The translations under genes and the position numbers were made by a program. DNA of 38,243 bases from positions 1 through 38,243 of IMG/VR virus record IMGVR_UViG_3300005515_000654. One strand, given 5' to 3'. The notes under the pieces were generated by a model, which did no database searches, had not been told where the DNA came from, and was given only the letters and a program-made list of their open reading frames with translations. Positions 7,453 to 14,755 of the stretch are shown here, in pieces (within the stretch, counting starts at the first letter, position 1; each line of letters begins with the position of its first letter). The stretch is from a virus.

Positions 7453-7542
7453 GCACAGAACAAACGGCCCACACAGAAGATGATGGGGCGGCGGGATGCG
7501 GGAAGGTAAGATTTGAGGCCGAGACCGACGGAATAGCTTGTT

Positions 7543-7575
7543 CAGACAGTCTACACCTTATAGACTAATTGTCTG
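7543..7575. repeat. Nested inverted repeats in the 7453-7620 gap
   Basis: Outer arms CAGACA (7543-7548) and TGTCTG (7570-7575); inner arms AGTCTA (7548-7553) and TAGACT (7561-7566). Together they form a bulged stem of about 12 bp. The half-site CAGAC/GTCTG is shared with the inverted repeat at 6150-6165. No gene is seen between 7453 and 7620. Confidence 0.4.
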
Positions 7576-7620
7576 CCCTTACCTTTACCTATCTAGATGC
7601 GCCTCCACTTGGGGGTAGGC

Positions 7621-7815
7621 ATGAATCTCAACAGAATGACCGAAATCTACTAGCGCGGTGGCCGTGAAGAACTGATCAAGGCGGTTGAGGAATTCTCCCG
7701 AACGACCAAAGCCGAGATGCTCGCAGCAACCTCCGTCGCATTTCGAAGCGCGGAGGTTGCAAAGTTTCAGATGAAAGCTGCTGAGCCATCCGGCGCCGAA
7801 GATATGTGCTATTAG
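7621..7815 (+). pseudogene. Small helical-protein gene interrupted by an in-frame TAG
   Basis: From ATG 7621 (preceded by GGGGGTAGGC) the frame reads ten codons (MNLNRMTEIY), then TAG at 7651-7653, then 53 sense codons in the same frame up to TAG at 7813-7815. The second part starts RGGREELIKAVEEFSR and continues with amphipathic helices (AEMLAATSVAFRSAEVA), ordinary protein-like sequence. No in-frame ATG, GTG or TTG gives a clean restart directly after the amber codon. It may be a recently broken gene, a sequencing change or, less likely, amber read-through. Confidence 0.5.
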
Positions 7816-7914
7816 CGCTTTACGCGCTCGCCAGCTTCGAACAACAATTGCTGCTTGGAGGTTTCCTTGACTAGCGGCGAGATCAGCGCTCCAATTGAGC
7901 AGCCAGCGAACTTA

Positions 7915-7998
7915 TCAGTATGTACGGCCGATAGCCCACACCATGAAGACGAACGAGGCTGTTGCGGCAAGAGCGGCGATGGCGAGATTGATATCCAT
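7915..7998 (-). CDS. 27-aa single-pass membrane microprotein
   Basis: ATG at 7998 (- strand) with GAGG seven bases upstream; stop TGA at 7915-7917. The peptide begins MDINLAIAALAATASF and ends WAIGRTY: a short polar start, about 18 hydrophobic residues forming one membrane helix, and a basic end. Its size and layout resemble the microprotein at 32226. No partner gene is adjacent. The alternative, chance hydrophobic coding, is weakened by the good ribosome site. Confidence 0.5.
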   Translation of the reverse strand: MDINLAIAALAATASFVFMVWAIGRTY

Positions 7999-8074
7999 GA
8001 AAACCTCATCGAATTTTGCGCGTTGAACGCGATAAATGGCGATTTGGTTCCCTTAGCTGATTTGCGCACAAACG

Positions 8075-8108
8075 AAAAAGCGGCGCCCTCCGCTTTGGAA
8101 GACGCCGC
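8075..8108 (-). terminator. Strong intrinsic terminator (- strand), second of a tandem pair
   Basis: Read on the - strand: a 12-bp stem (arms 8097-8108 and 8080-8091, all positions pairable including G-U) with a 5-nt loop, followed by five U (8075-8079) and CGUUUG. It lies 150 bp downstream of the terminator at 8225-8263 and shares its 3' arm and tail sequence. Confidence 0.75.
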
Positions 8109-8224
8109 TAGGCCCGCCGATGTTGACAGGGAAACTAAACTGATTTGCCGGATTTGGGAACGCCAGCCGAGGAGCCACAAGCCCGTCGACTTCACCACTC
8201 GGCGGTTTTTTTGCTATCCGCAAA

Positions 8225-8263
8225 CGAAAAAGCCGCCTCCTCCGATCAAGGAAGAAGCGGCTT
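8225..8263 (-). terminator. Intrinsic terminator of the phosphoribosyltransferase gene
   Basis: Read on the - strand: stem of AAGCCGC plus CUUCC against GGAGG plus GCGGCUU (8230-8243 with 8250-8263), then a U-run at 8226-8230. It starts about 40 bp after the stop of the - strand gene at 8302. The 8000-8300 stretch holds only this terminator, the one at 8075 and a + strand CTCGGCGG-T7 tract near 8200-8215 that may be a weak + terminator. Confidence 0.8.
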
Positions 8264-8301
8264 CTTTCTGAAAAAGCTGTTATCAGCCGAATTTCTTCGG
8301 C

Positions 8302-9075
8302 CTACCGCGCAGCTTGTCTCTTGCTTCGCGATGCATTGCCCTCGTCGATGCCTCGCTGGATTTTCTTTCGGAGATCGACATAACCCGCACAACCGAGTAC
8401 TCGGGCTGCTTCGGGAAGCGTGAACCCCCGGTAATGAAAGCTGAGAAGCTCGTCGCAAAATTTTGCAAGATCGCTGCCATATTGTCTCTCCAGCTTTGTT
8501 TCTGTGTCAGCGTCAAGTCGGATCTGAACATCTTTGCCATCCTTAGAGGCGATTGTGCTCATTCCAATAACACGTCCACCTTTACCGAGGATGAACGAGC
8601 GGAGGTCCGCTAATGTTCCGCCCAAGGTAATTACGTCGTCCACTATTACATATGGGGTCTTCTTGTCAATTTCCCCATAAAAGGTACTTCTGTGTCCAAT
8701 TCGTACCCAATGACCGAGCCTGTCCTTCGAGAAATCTTTCATCTGGTATACAGATTCGTCAACTTCCCAATCTAGTTCATGGCCAAGCCAGTTGGCGTAA
8801 GCGATGGCGAGAGCGTTGTTCGAATCGCCAGCATGCGCTGCGGGCGCAATCAACTTGGGAGCCGCTCCACAAGCTGCCTGAAGCCGCTTCAACTTATCAA
8901 TCGTCTCACCGACTACAAGGTCATCTAACAGGTCAAGTGCCGCGCCCATATCGCGCTCGCCCTTAGCCGCCTGATACAATGGGTGCCCGCCTAGGCACGC
9001 CTGCTCATCAGGCGCCTTCCATTTGCAGTTAGCAAAGACATTTGGGAAGTCACCTTCCCAGGGAACTCTGACCAT
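8302..9075 (-). CDS. Phosphoribosyltransferase-fold protein
   Basis: The product is a 257-aa protein. Residues 143-154, VIVDDVITLGGT, are the PRPP-binding signature of type I phosphoribosyltransferases: hydrophobic strand, Asp-Asp, then the phosphate loop. Upstream, LIAPAAHAGDSNNALAIAYA forms the first strand-helix; the C-terminal 60 residues (CDELLSFHYRGFTLPEAARV) add a small helical region not typical of the core enzymes. The substrate base cannot be read from the sequence; ComF-like or nucleotide-salvage roles are possible. It is monocistronic, with its own promoter candidate and two downstream terminators. N-terminal Cys and Trp residues are unusual for the family. Confidence 0.8.
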   Translation of the reverse strand: MVRVPWEGDFPNVFANCKWKAPDEQACLGGHPLYQAAKGERDMGAALDLLDDLVVGETIDKLKRLQAACGAAPKLIAPAAHAGDSNNALAIAYANWLGHELDWEVDESVYQMKDFSKDRLGHWVRIGHRSTFYGEIDKKTPYVIVDDVITLGGTLADLRSFILGKGGRVIGMSTIASKDGKDVQIRLDADTETKLERQYGSDLAKFCDELLSFHYRGFTLPEAARVLGCAGYVDLRKKIQRGIDEGNASRSKRQAAR

Positions 9076-9095
9076 GATCCGAATCGCTTAATCAA

Positions 9096-9206
9096 ACTCG
9101 CTTGATATACCACTTCAGGATTGTGAATCTCAAGCATTGCGACTCGCAATACAAGAATACTCCACCGAAATACAAATTGCGAGTGATTTTGAGGTAGCTC
9201 ACTCGC
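9096..9206. promoter_or_regulatory. Promoter region of the phosphoribosyltransferase gene with four ACTCGC sites
   Basis: ACTCGC occurs at 9096-9101, 9142-9147 and 9201-9206, and inverted as GCGAGT at 9179-9184. Two of them form a 9-bp inverted pair, ACTCGCAAT (9142-9150) and ATTGCGAGT (9176-9184). A - strand promoter candidate lies between: TTGAGA (9133-9128), 17 nt, GTATAT (9110-9105). The site nearest the gene would cover the start of transcription, fitting a repressor or activator, although a regulator is not identified. Confidence 0.45.
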
Positions 9207-9245
9207 GTTTGCATCCAGAGAGTTTTGTTCGCGGGTTCTACCCCG

Positions 9246-9584
9246 CTACCGCGTAGTCGTCCGCCTCGCCTGGCCTTCAACGATGCGGTCGACGCGCATG
9301 GTCATGTTGTCGACCGCCGCTTTGACGCCGCTGATCGCTTCCATGATCTGTTCGGTGGTTTCCTTCAGACCGGCCTTCGAGACGTAGTGCTCGGCGACGT
9401 GAAGCTTCTGCGCCGCCAGCTCCTCGCGAGCGAGCGTCGCCAGGGCAGTCGATGCTGCGGCAGCTGCGCCGGCCTCTGTGCGCACCGCCAGGATTTTGCC
9501 TTCGATGTAGCGCCAGAGCGCGAACATGAAGCCGAAGACTGTCATGCCGAAGCCGACCACTGCCATAAGTTCAGCTCCCGTCAT
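9246..9584 (-). CDS. Membrane-anchored coiled-coil protein at the end of the lysis cassette
   Basis: The product is a 112-aa protein. Residues 3-24 (GAELMAVVGFGMTVFGFMFA) form one membrane helix. The rest is rich in Ala, Glu and Lys with heptad-like spacing (LKETTEQIMEAISGVKAAVD) and a basic tail. This layout resembles XhlA-like or holin-accessory proteins found beside phage lysis genes, but I cannot name the family. Its ATG overlaps the stop of the preceding gene as ATGA (9581-9584). No U-run terminator follows; a GCGGG/CCCGC hairpin lies just downstream. Confidence 0.65.
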   Translation of the reverse strand: MTGAELMAVVGFGMTVFGFMFALWRYIEGKILAVRTEAGAAAAASTALATLAREELAAQKLHVAEHYVSKAGLKETTEQIMEAISGVKAAVDNMTMRVDRIVEGQARRTTTR

Positions 9585-9907
9585 TGCACAGTTCCCGAAG
9601 TTGTGATCACATCTAGCAACTCAACCGGAGAGGCTGCATGTTCAAGGACGCAGAAATCAATATCCCCTGCCCCGGATGCGGGCAAAAGACGAAGAAGAGC
9701 GTCACTTGGCTTAAGGCGAACAACTATTTCAGTTGTGAGGGCTGCGGCAGAACCGTCACAGTCGATGCGAAGGAGCTGCTCGCCGGAATCGAGAAGGCCG
9801 ATCAGACCATCGCGAACTTCCGGAAGAAGATCAGCCGCATCGGAAAGCGCTGACAGAAGCTTTGCGAGTCCTGCTGTATCTAATGTCAGTTTCAAGCTGT
9901 TGGTCAT
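9581..9907 (-). CDS. Unknown lysis-cassette protein, coupled at both ends by ATGA
   Basis: The product is a 108-aa acidic protein (MTNSLKLTLDTAGLAKLLSA ... LLPEVRDGLIGLLDSG). Its ATG lies in the stop of the Rz1-like gene (9904-9907) and its own stop holds the ATG of the next gene (9581-9584), so it fits the operon exactly. The sequence is plausible for a soluble helical protein but no family is recognised. A + strand zinc-ribbon gene (9638-9853) lies entirely inside it on the opposite strand, with codons paired base 2 to base 2. Part of its sequence could therefore be a by-product of that gene. Confidence 0.55.
   Translation of the reverse strand: MTNSLKLTLDTAGLAKLLSALSDAADLLPEVRDGLIGLLDSGEQLLRIDCDGSAAALTTEIVVRLKPSDALLRLLPASGAGDIDFCVLEHAASPVELLDVITTSGTVQ
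9638..9853 (+). CDS. Small zinc-ribbon protein nested antisense in the lysis cassette
   Basis: The product is a 71-aa protein starting MFKDAEINIPCPGCGQK. It has two CxxCG knuckles (CPGCG near residue 11, CEGCG near residue 33) separated by a KSVTWLKANNYFS strand-turn. A helical, basic C-terminus (KADQTIANFRKKISRIGKR) follows. GGAGAGG lies at a good distance before ATG 9638. The design matches small zinc-ribbon proteins common in rhizobia and their phages. It is transcribed against the lysis genes and no + strand promoter is obvious. A real gene is favoured because both Cys pairs and the ribosome site are intact. Confidence 0.65.
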   Translation: MFKDAEINIPCPGCGQKTKKSVTWLKANNYFSCEGCGRTVTVDAKELLAGIEKADQTIANFRKKISRIGKR

Positions 9908-10212
9908 TTCGGGTTCGTCCCTTCCAGGCCAGCATCCCGGTCTGCGTAATAGTCCCGCAGCGCCAGGTGCTTTCGAATGCAAGACAAGAGCCGTTCCCGG
10001 TCAGTGATCCAGAGTTTTTCCAGCTGCGCCTGCGTCAGAGGTTTGTCGCCGAGATCGACGGGGCCTTTGCACCTTTCCAGCAGGACACTGTCCGGCTTCG
10101 TTAGATGCAGCGGCGGAGGCGATACGACGAGTTTATCGGACCTTGTTAATGCGCTGCACGCTGGGAGCACCAAGAGCAGGCTTACCAGCATTAGGATCTT
10201 GGTCAGCTTCAC
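9904..10212 (-). CDS. Rz1-like outer-membrane spanin lipoprotein
   Basis: The product is a 102-aa lipoprotein. A signal sequence of hydrophobic residues ends in the lipobox LPAC (Cys19), so the mature protein should be acylated and sorted to the outer membrane. The remainder contains a Pro-rich stretch (VVSPPPLHLTKP) typical of o-spanins and a helical segment LTQAQLEKLWITDRERLL. It overlaps the i-spanin gene by 80 bp in another frame, the classic Rz/Rz1 arrangement. With its partner it would fuse inner and outer membranes in the last step of lysis. Its stop is coupled to the next ATG. Confidence 0.85.
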   Translation of the reverse strand: MKLTKILMLVSLLLVLPACSALTRSDKLVVSPPPLHLTKPDSVLLERCKGPVDLGDKPLTQAQLEKLWITDRERLLSCIRKHLALRDYYADRDAGLEGTNPK

Positions 10213-10519
10213 GCTCTAGTTCCTTGATCTTTTGTTCTAGGGATTCGGCCTCTGCCTGCATCTCAGCGATGCGGGTTGCCTCTCGGGACTTGGCTGCCGC
10301 CTGGACACTAGCCTGCCTTTCGACTTCGGCGTTGCGGGCGTCGGCTGCGGCCTGCTTGAGCTCGGCGATCTGGCCTTGATAATAGACCTCGGCGCGGGCG
10401 TAGCCACGGTGGTCGATGTACGCCACAGCACCAGCCAGAGCGGCCGCGATGGCCAAGGCGGCGACGACGCCTACCAGCCACTTGTCGACGCCAAGCAATT
10501 TTGCGAGCGCCCCGATCAT
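10133..10519 (-). CDS. Rz-like inner-membrane spanin
   Basis: The product is a 128-aa protein. One membrane helix near residues 14-34 (WLVGVVAALAIAAALAGAVA) is followed by a long periplasmic coiled coil with many Ala, Glu and Arg (KQAAADARNAEVERQASVQ). This is the i-spanin layout. The 3' end overlaps the Rz1-like gene by 80 bp. The 5' end overlaps the endolysin stop by 4 bp (10516-10519). The assignment rests on topology plus the overlapping o-spanin partner rather than on sequence identity. Confidence 0.85.
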   Translation of the reverse strand: MIGALAKLLGVDKWLVGVVAALAIAAALAGAVAYIDHRGYARAEVYYQGQIAELKQAAADARNAEVERQASVQAAAKSREATRIAEMQAEAESLEQKIKELEREADQDPNAGKPALGAPSVQRINKVR

Positions 10520-10995
10520 TCGACACCCTTCAGGCAGAGCTTTAGCTCCGAATTCCGGCGGTTAACCAGACCCGGAACTACCCTGCCGCCCGCACGATTG
10601 AATGCCGTCATGGCCTGGCAGCTTTCGCGGATCTTGTCCTCTCGAGCGAGGCGAGCGAACGAAGACTTGCAAGCTGCGCCAACGCCGATGTTGTAGGTGA
10701 CGGAGATGGCAGCCGCCTGCCACTCAACCGGCTTGCGTTCGAACCCGACGATGCACTGCGTCAGCGGGCGGTAATAATCGTTGGTGACGCGGACAAGCAG
10801 CTTATCTTCGCACTCGGCCTTGCTGAACCTCATGCCGGGCCGGATGTCTTTGGTCTCGCCATAACAGGCGGTCCAGACACCGACGATATCGGGATAGGAA
10901 GTCAGCGACAGGCCTTCCCACGGCTTGATCAACGCACTGATCGAAAGCGCAACGGCTGCGGCAGCAGCTATCGCCTTCTTAGGAACCTTGGCCAT
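10516..10995 (-). CDS. SAR-type endolysin, glycoside hydrolase family 24 lysozyme
   Basis: The product is a 159-aa muramidase that cuts peptidoglycan. The catalytic triad E-x8-D-x5-T of phage T4/P21-type lysozymes is visible as Glu27, Asp36 and Thr42 within WEGLSLTSYPDIVGVWT, followed by CYGET. The N-terminus is a weakly hydrophobic Ala-rich stretch (AIAAAAAVALSISALI) after a few Lys. That stretch fits a signal-anchor-release domain, so export may be Sec-dependent with activation upon release. The start overlaps the holin gene by 17 bp. Cys residues around the active site could take part in disulfide control, as in other SAR lysozymes. Confidence 0.92.
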   Translation of the reverse strand: MAKVPKKAIAAAAAVALSISALIKPWEGLSLTSYPDIVGVWTACYGETKDIRPGMRFSKAECEDKLLVRVTNDYYRPLTQCIVGFERKPVEWQAAAISVTYNIGVGAACKSSFARLAREDKIRESCQAMTAFNRAGGRVVPGLVNRRNSELKLCLKGVE

Positions 10996-11242
10996 TCTCG
11001 GCCTCCTTGTCAGGTTGGATGAGAAGTCGGCCGATGTACGCCCCGCCCAGCAGGACGAGCGTCAACCACCAAGGCAGGTAGTCGGACACGACAGGCACGA
11101 CGTTGAGGATGATGTCGGCCAGCGCCGCGAGCTCGATGAGCCGTAGCGACCAGGCGCGCTTGAAGATGCGATCCGCGTCAGGAATCAGACGCGCACGCAC
11201 CGCCGACCAGGCGCGTGAAAGCGCCCGGCGTAGGTCGGTCAT
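10979..11242 (-). CDS. Holin-like small membrane protein
   Basis: The product is an 87-aa protein from ATG 11242 with GGAG upstream; the longer frame to 11338 has no ribosome site. An N-terminal amphipathic basic part (LRRALSRAWSAVRARL) precedes two hydrophobic segments, LIELAALADIILNVVPVV and WWLTLVLLGGAYIGRLLI. The C-terminus is charged. It is the first gene of the lysis cassette and overlaps the SAR endolysin gene. Position and topology support a holin or pinholin; the family is not named from sequence alone. Confidence 0.75.
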   Translation of the reverse strand: MTDLRRALSRAWSAVRARLIPDADRIFKRAWSLRLIELAALADIILNVVPVVSDYLPWWLTLVLLGGAYIGRLLIQPDKEAENGQGS

Positions 11243-11360
11243 TGGGGATGTCTCCGATTTTAGGGGATCATCATTCGACGCTCGGTTGCGCCAACGACAT
11301 GAAATCCGGTAGTTTCGGCAATGTCTGGAAAGGACCATTGGTCTGACTTAAGAAAGTTCG

Positions 11361-12440
11361 ATGAGGCAAACTTCCGAAAGCAGATTTTATCCAGACCTGG
11401 AATCGTTGCGTGGCATCGCGAGTCTTTGGGTCGTGGTGGGACACACCTACCTTATAGCCGGTGAGGCGTGGAGATCTGCCGCGAAGGGAAAGGCGTTACG
11501 AATGTTCCTCGATACCGCGCTTAACCCCCAACCGGCGGTGTTGCTGTTTTTCGTTTTGAGCGGCTTTGTCCTCGGTTGCTTGCTGGACAAATCCGCGGTC
11601 ACCAGCCTTCCCAGCTATGCTCGGTACTTGTTTCGTCGCCTTTTTCGGCTGGCGCCTGCGTCCTGGGCCTCTGTCTTGTTCGCCGCGATGCTGGCCGGAG
11701 GAGCGGCCTATAGCCTTCAAGAAATCTTCGAGGCGGCTATCTTCGTTTCATTTCAGCCGAATGCGGTACTGTGGACAATGCAGATCGAGCTTCTAGCTTC
11801 GGCGGTGCTCCCGCTTCTGTTCTGGATATCCAGACGGTGCGGCTTCTGGATAAACGCCGCCGTCTTCGCACTTCTAGCGTTCGCCACCCTCTCATTCAGC
11901 CTGCCACTGTTTGTGCAATTCCTCGTTTTCTTTCATGCTGGCCTGTTGGTAAGCCACGTTCCCGAGAAGTGGCCCAATCGCATATCCGCCTTGGGCTCCG
12001 TGATCATTATTTTGTCGGCGATAGCCATACTATGGCTTCCCGAATTTATCGGCGGTCCAAGTCGCCCGCTCCACTACTCGAAATGGCAACACTGGCTATG
12101 GTCGGAAATTCTCCCGACATTCCTCATGGTCTACCTTGTGGTGGTCAGAAGAGCGGGACCGCTGCACAACATCATGGAAGCCAGACTATTCCGGTTCCTC
12201 GGCACAGTTTCATTCGGTATCTACTTGCTCCATCTGCCAGTGCTCTATGCAACCGTCAGGATGCTGCACGGCTTGCATCAGCACGATGGATTGAGAGGAG
12301 CGTTGATCGCGCTCATTCTGACGGTGCTTTTCACGATACCTCTCGCCTATCTTCTGCATCGCTTCATCGAGCGGCCATGCATTGAGATAGGGCGAAAGGT
12401 TTCAGGGATCGGGCAAACCTCGCCGATTCCCAACACTTAG
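11361..12440 (+). CDS. Acyltransferase family 3 membrane protein (O-acetylase type)
   Basis: The product is a 359-aa integral membrane protein with about ten hydrophobic segments. The N-terminal signature RGIASLWVVVGH (catalytic His28) and the later FFVLSGF are hallmarks of OafA/NodX-type acyltransferases, which move acetyl or other acyl groups onto surface polysaccharide or lipid. It stands alone on the + strand between the tail-spike and lysis genes, a typical position for a lysogenic-conversion gene that changes the phage receptor. Its stop overlaps that of the convergent tail-spike gene by 4 bp. The sugar target cannot be deduced. Confidence 0.9.
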   Translation: MRQTSESRFYPDLESLRGIASLWVVVGHTYLIAGEAWRSAAKGKALRMFLDTALNPQPAVLLFFVLSGFVLGCLLDKSAVTSLPSYARYLFRRLFRLAPASWASVLFAAMLAGGAAYSLQEIFEAAIFVSFQPNAVLWTMQIELLASAVLPLLFWISRRCGFWINAAVFALLAFATLSFSLPLFVQFLVFFHAGLLVSHVPEKWPNRISALGSVIIILSAIAILWLPEFIGGPSRPLHYSKWQHWLWSEILPTFLMVYLVVVRRAGPLHNIMEARLFRFLGTVSFGIYLLHLPVLYATVRMLHGLHQHDGLRGALIALILTVLFTIPLAYLLHRFIERPCIEIGRKVSGIGQTSPIPNT

Positions 12441-14743
12441 ACTCGGATACGGACCTCACCCGTCGAAGTCTGGTACATATCCCCGAAGACTAGGCCAGCC
12501 GAGACAGCGGCCGCGTTGGTTGCGTAAGTTGGTAGAACCGCCCTAATGCCACCGCCAGTGATGCGGAATTTTTCAACCTGGTTGGGTTGGAAAATGATCT
12601 GATCGGTGTCCAACGTCCCTATGATCTGAGCCCCGAGGCTGTAGCTCATGAAGATTTTGTTGAACTGCAGGAAGCCAACATTGGCGCGATCAGCCGTGGC
12701 GGGATAGTTCGAGGCAGTAAGTGCAGCAATGCGGTCCAACGGGCCGTTGATGCATTTGTCGCCTGCGGCATTTTCAAAGAAGCCGAACAAGTCAGGTTGA
12801 GCGGCATCGGAATTGAAAAGCCCTGTCGTGACGGTCGCCGTTTTGATCTTATAGATGTTCGCAGCATGGTTCGCGGCGTCACCGCCCGCAGTGATCAAAA
12901 CGCGATCGGCGGTGCCGGAAACGTGTCTCACGTCGTACAGGCAGTTGTTGCGAGATCCGGTGGATCCGAACCCAGCGGGGATCGGCGACGCGCTGTTGAT
13001 CAGGTTGGTGCAGTCACCCCAGAACGTCGCTTGGATGCTGCAATTGTTACCTCGATAGTGCCGTACAAGGCACGAGATCGAGCCATAGGAAGCGTCGTTG
13101 AAAAGCGTCAGACCCCGAATTTCGAAGTTGTTGACACGGTCGAGACCGATAGCTCCCATAGTGAAGCCTTGGGTCTGCCAATACCCTGTGGTTTTCCCGC
13201 AGTTGTAGCCAGTGATGTCCTCAAAAACTGCCGAGTTCGTTTCCACCCCACCAATCGGCGGAGAGGCGCTGTGGCGACCGCAGATCATGGTGTCGCAGCG
13301 AAGCATTGTGAGGTTCGAATAATGACCGTTGACTGTCGGCGTGGTCGCGGTGCCGCCAGTCTCACAACCGATCGTGCAATCTACAATAAGCGTACCTTCC
13401 GCGCGGAAATTCGAGACCGTGTTCTCGATCTGAATGCCCTTGCCGCCAGTGCCCGACCAGGCGCTTTGACCATTTCGGCAGTTCTTCACGACACCGCCAC
13501 GAATATTCAGGCCGTCGCAAAACGCACCGCCGATGCCGTTCTCGCCTGTAGCCGCTCCAATGACGTAACCGAGATTGCCGCCGTCGACGCGGGGGTTATC
13601 GAAGAGAATATCGGACGAGTTGCCACCGCCGACCTCAGAGTAACCAACGATAACGCCGCCGATGGTGGATGCCTGCGTCAGCTTGATAAAGCTGTTGCCC
13701 GTCCACCGAAGCGTCGTCTTCGAACGCACTAACAGCGTATCGGAAATGCCGTAATCGCCGTCGAGATCGTCAGGGATGATGACCGTTCCGCGCATATCGA
13801 TAACGGACTGGATAATCGCGAGGTTGTTCGCTGCCGTTTCGGTAGCCTTGGCGCCGAACCAGCGAATGTTCTTCCCTTCGACTGCCCATCCACCGACACG
13901 AACCCATGCGCCTACCGAAGCGGAGATCCCATCCGCCTTCAAGTAAAGCCCTCCATAGGGATCACTCGCAATCTTCGCCGCGTAGTCACCCAACCGCCAG
14001 ATGAACATGCCGTCACGGCCGGCCTCAGTGAGGTAAGCCGCGGTCACGAGAGTTGTGTTGAGAGCCTTCAGCGCCGTTCGGGTAGGCGAGAAGACATTTG
14101 GCACCGCACCAAGCGCAGCATCGCGGGCGGCCTCAGCCCGGATGGCCGCGGCCTCCGCCGCCGCAACTAGTGCCGCTGACGCCTGATCCGACAGCAGCCG
14201 GAAGCTCGTGCCAGCATCGATGTAGGCGATCATCATGTTCGCCAGCAGTCCGCCGGAGGCGATCTGGTTGCCGGAAGCGGTAAGCAGTGGCTTGGTCAGT
14301 CCGCCGTTTTCCGAGATCGTTACGTTCCCCGTGTTCGCCTGAAACACATTGGCCACACGCAACACTGAGGGAGAAGTCGGGATGGTGGACGTGAGCTTGA
14401 TGGCATTGAGCGTGCCTGCGCCAGCGTCGACGAGCCTCACGAAGCTGTAGGGCAGATCGCCGACCCGGACCCAGGAACCCGTCCCCGACGCGCCGACCTT
14501 CATGTAGATGCCGTTGTAAGCCGTGGTCGGATCGCCGAAGACCCAAGCAGAGTAATTCGCAGGGTGAGCCAAGTCAGCATAGAGCGAAGCGCGGGTCTGA
14601 TACAGCCCGTGAGAACCGTTGGCGATGATGCCGGCAATGATCTGTTCGATCCAAGTCCCCCATTCCCGAATGTCCGGCTTCGGGGGCTCAAATGGAGTGG
14701 CGGAAGGGCCGTCGGCCCAGATTTGTGCTGCCAGTTGCGGCAT
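12437..14743 (-). CDS. Tail spike or fibre protein with beta-helix domain
   Basis: The product is a 768-aa protein. The first 130 residues are an adaptor-like part that probably attaches to the tail tip, followed by an Ala-rich helix (AALVAAAEAAAIRAEAARDA). From about residue 290 it has a pectin-lyase-like beginning (IRWFGAKATETAANNLAIIQ) and repeated short strands with Gly, Asn and Ile (VDGGNLGYVIG, NIRGGVVKNC), characteristic of right-handed beta-helix tail spikes. It likely binds or degrades a host polysaccharide. The C-terminal ~100 residues may be a trimerisation cap. It is the last structural gene, next to the acyltransferase that may modify the same receptor. Confidence 0.85.
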   Translation of the reverse strand: MPQLAAQIWADGPSATPFEPPKPDIREWGTWIEQIIAGIIANGSHGLYQTRASLYADLAHPANYSAWVFGDPTTAYNGIYMKVGASGTGSWVRVGDLPYSFVRLVDAGAGTLNAIKLTSTIPTSPSVLRVANVFQANTGNVTISENGGLTKPLLTASGNQIASGGLLANMMIAYIDAGTSFRLLSDQASAALVAAAEAAAIRAEAARDAALGAVPNVFSPTRTALKALNTTLVTAAYLTEAGRDGMFIWRLGDYAAKIASDPYGGLYLKADGISASVGAWVRVGGWAVEGKNIRWFGAKATETAANNLAIIQSVIDMRGTVIIPDDLDGDYGISDTLLVRSKTTLRWTGNSFIKLTQASTIGGVIVGYSEVGGGNSSDILFDNPRVDGGNLGYVIGAATGENGIGGAFCDGLNIRGGVVKNCRNGQSAWSGTGGKGIQIENTVSNFRAEGTLIVDCTIGCETGGTATTPTVNGHYSNLTMLRCDTMICGRHSASPPIGGVETNSAVFEDITGYNCGKTTGYWQTQGFTMGAIGLDRVNNFEIRGLTLFNDASYGSISCLVRHYRGNNCSIQATFWGDCTNLINSASPIPAGFGSTGSRNNCLYDVRHVSGTADRVLITAGGDAANHAANIYKIKTATVTTGLFNSDAAQPDLFGFFENAAGDKCINGPLDRIAALTASNYPATADRANVGFLQFNKIFMSYSLGAQIIGTLDTDQIIFQPNQVEKFRITGGGIRAVLPTYATNAAAVSAGLVFGDMYQTSTGEVRIRV

Positions 14744-14755
14744 GAAAACTCCATA

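Noticed and set aside
7855-8271. 138-codon + strand frame
   Set aside because: It crosses two terminators and the microprotein gene and has no domain-like sequence.
9223-9235. GTTC-N4-GTTC-like site as a second LexA box
   Set aside because: The spacing is wrong for the GAAC/GTTC-N7 operator.
12587-13732. 381-codon + strand frame opposite the tail-spike gene
   Set aside because: It is antisense to the well-supported beta-helix protein, has no ribosome site and no protein-like motif; long shadows are common in GC-rich coding DNA.
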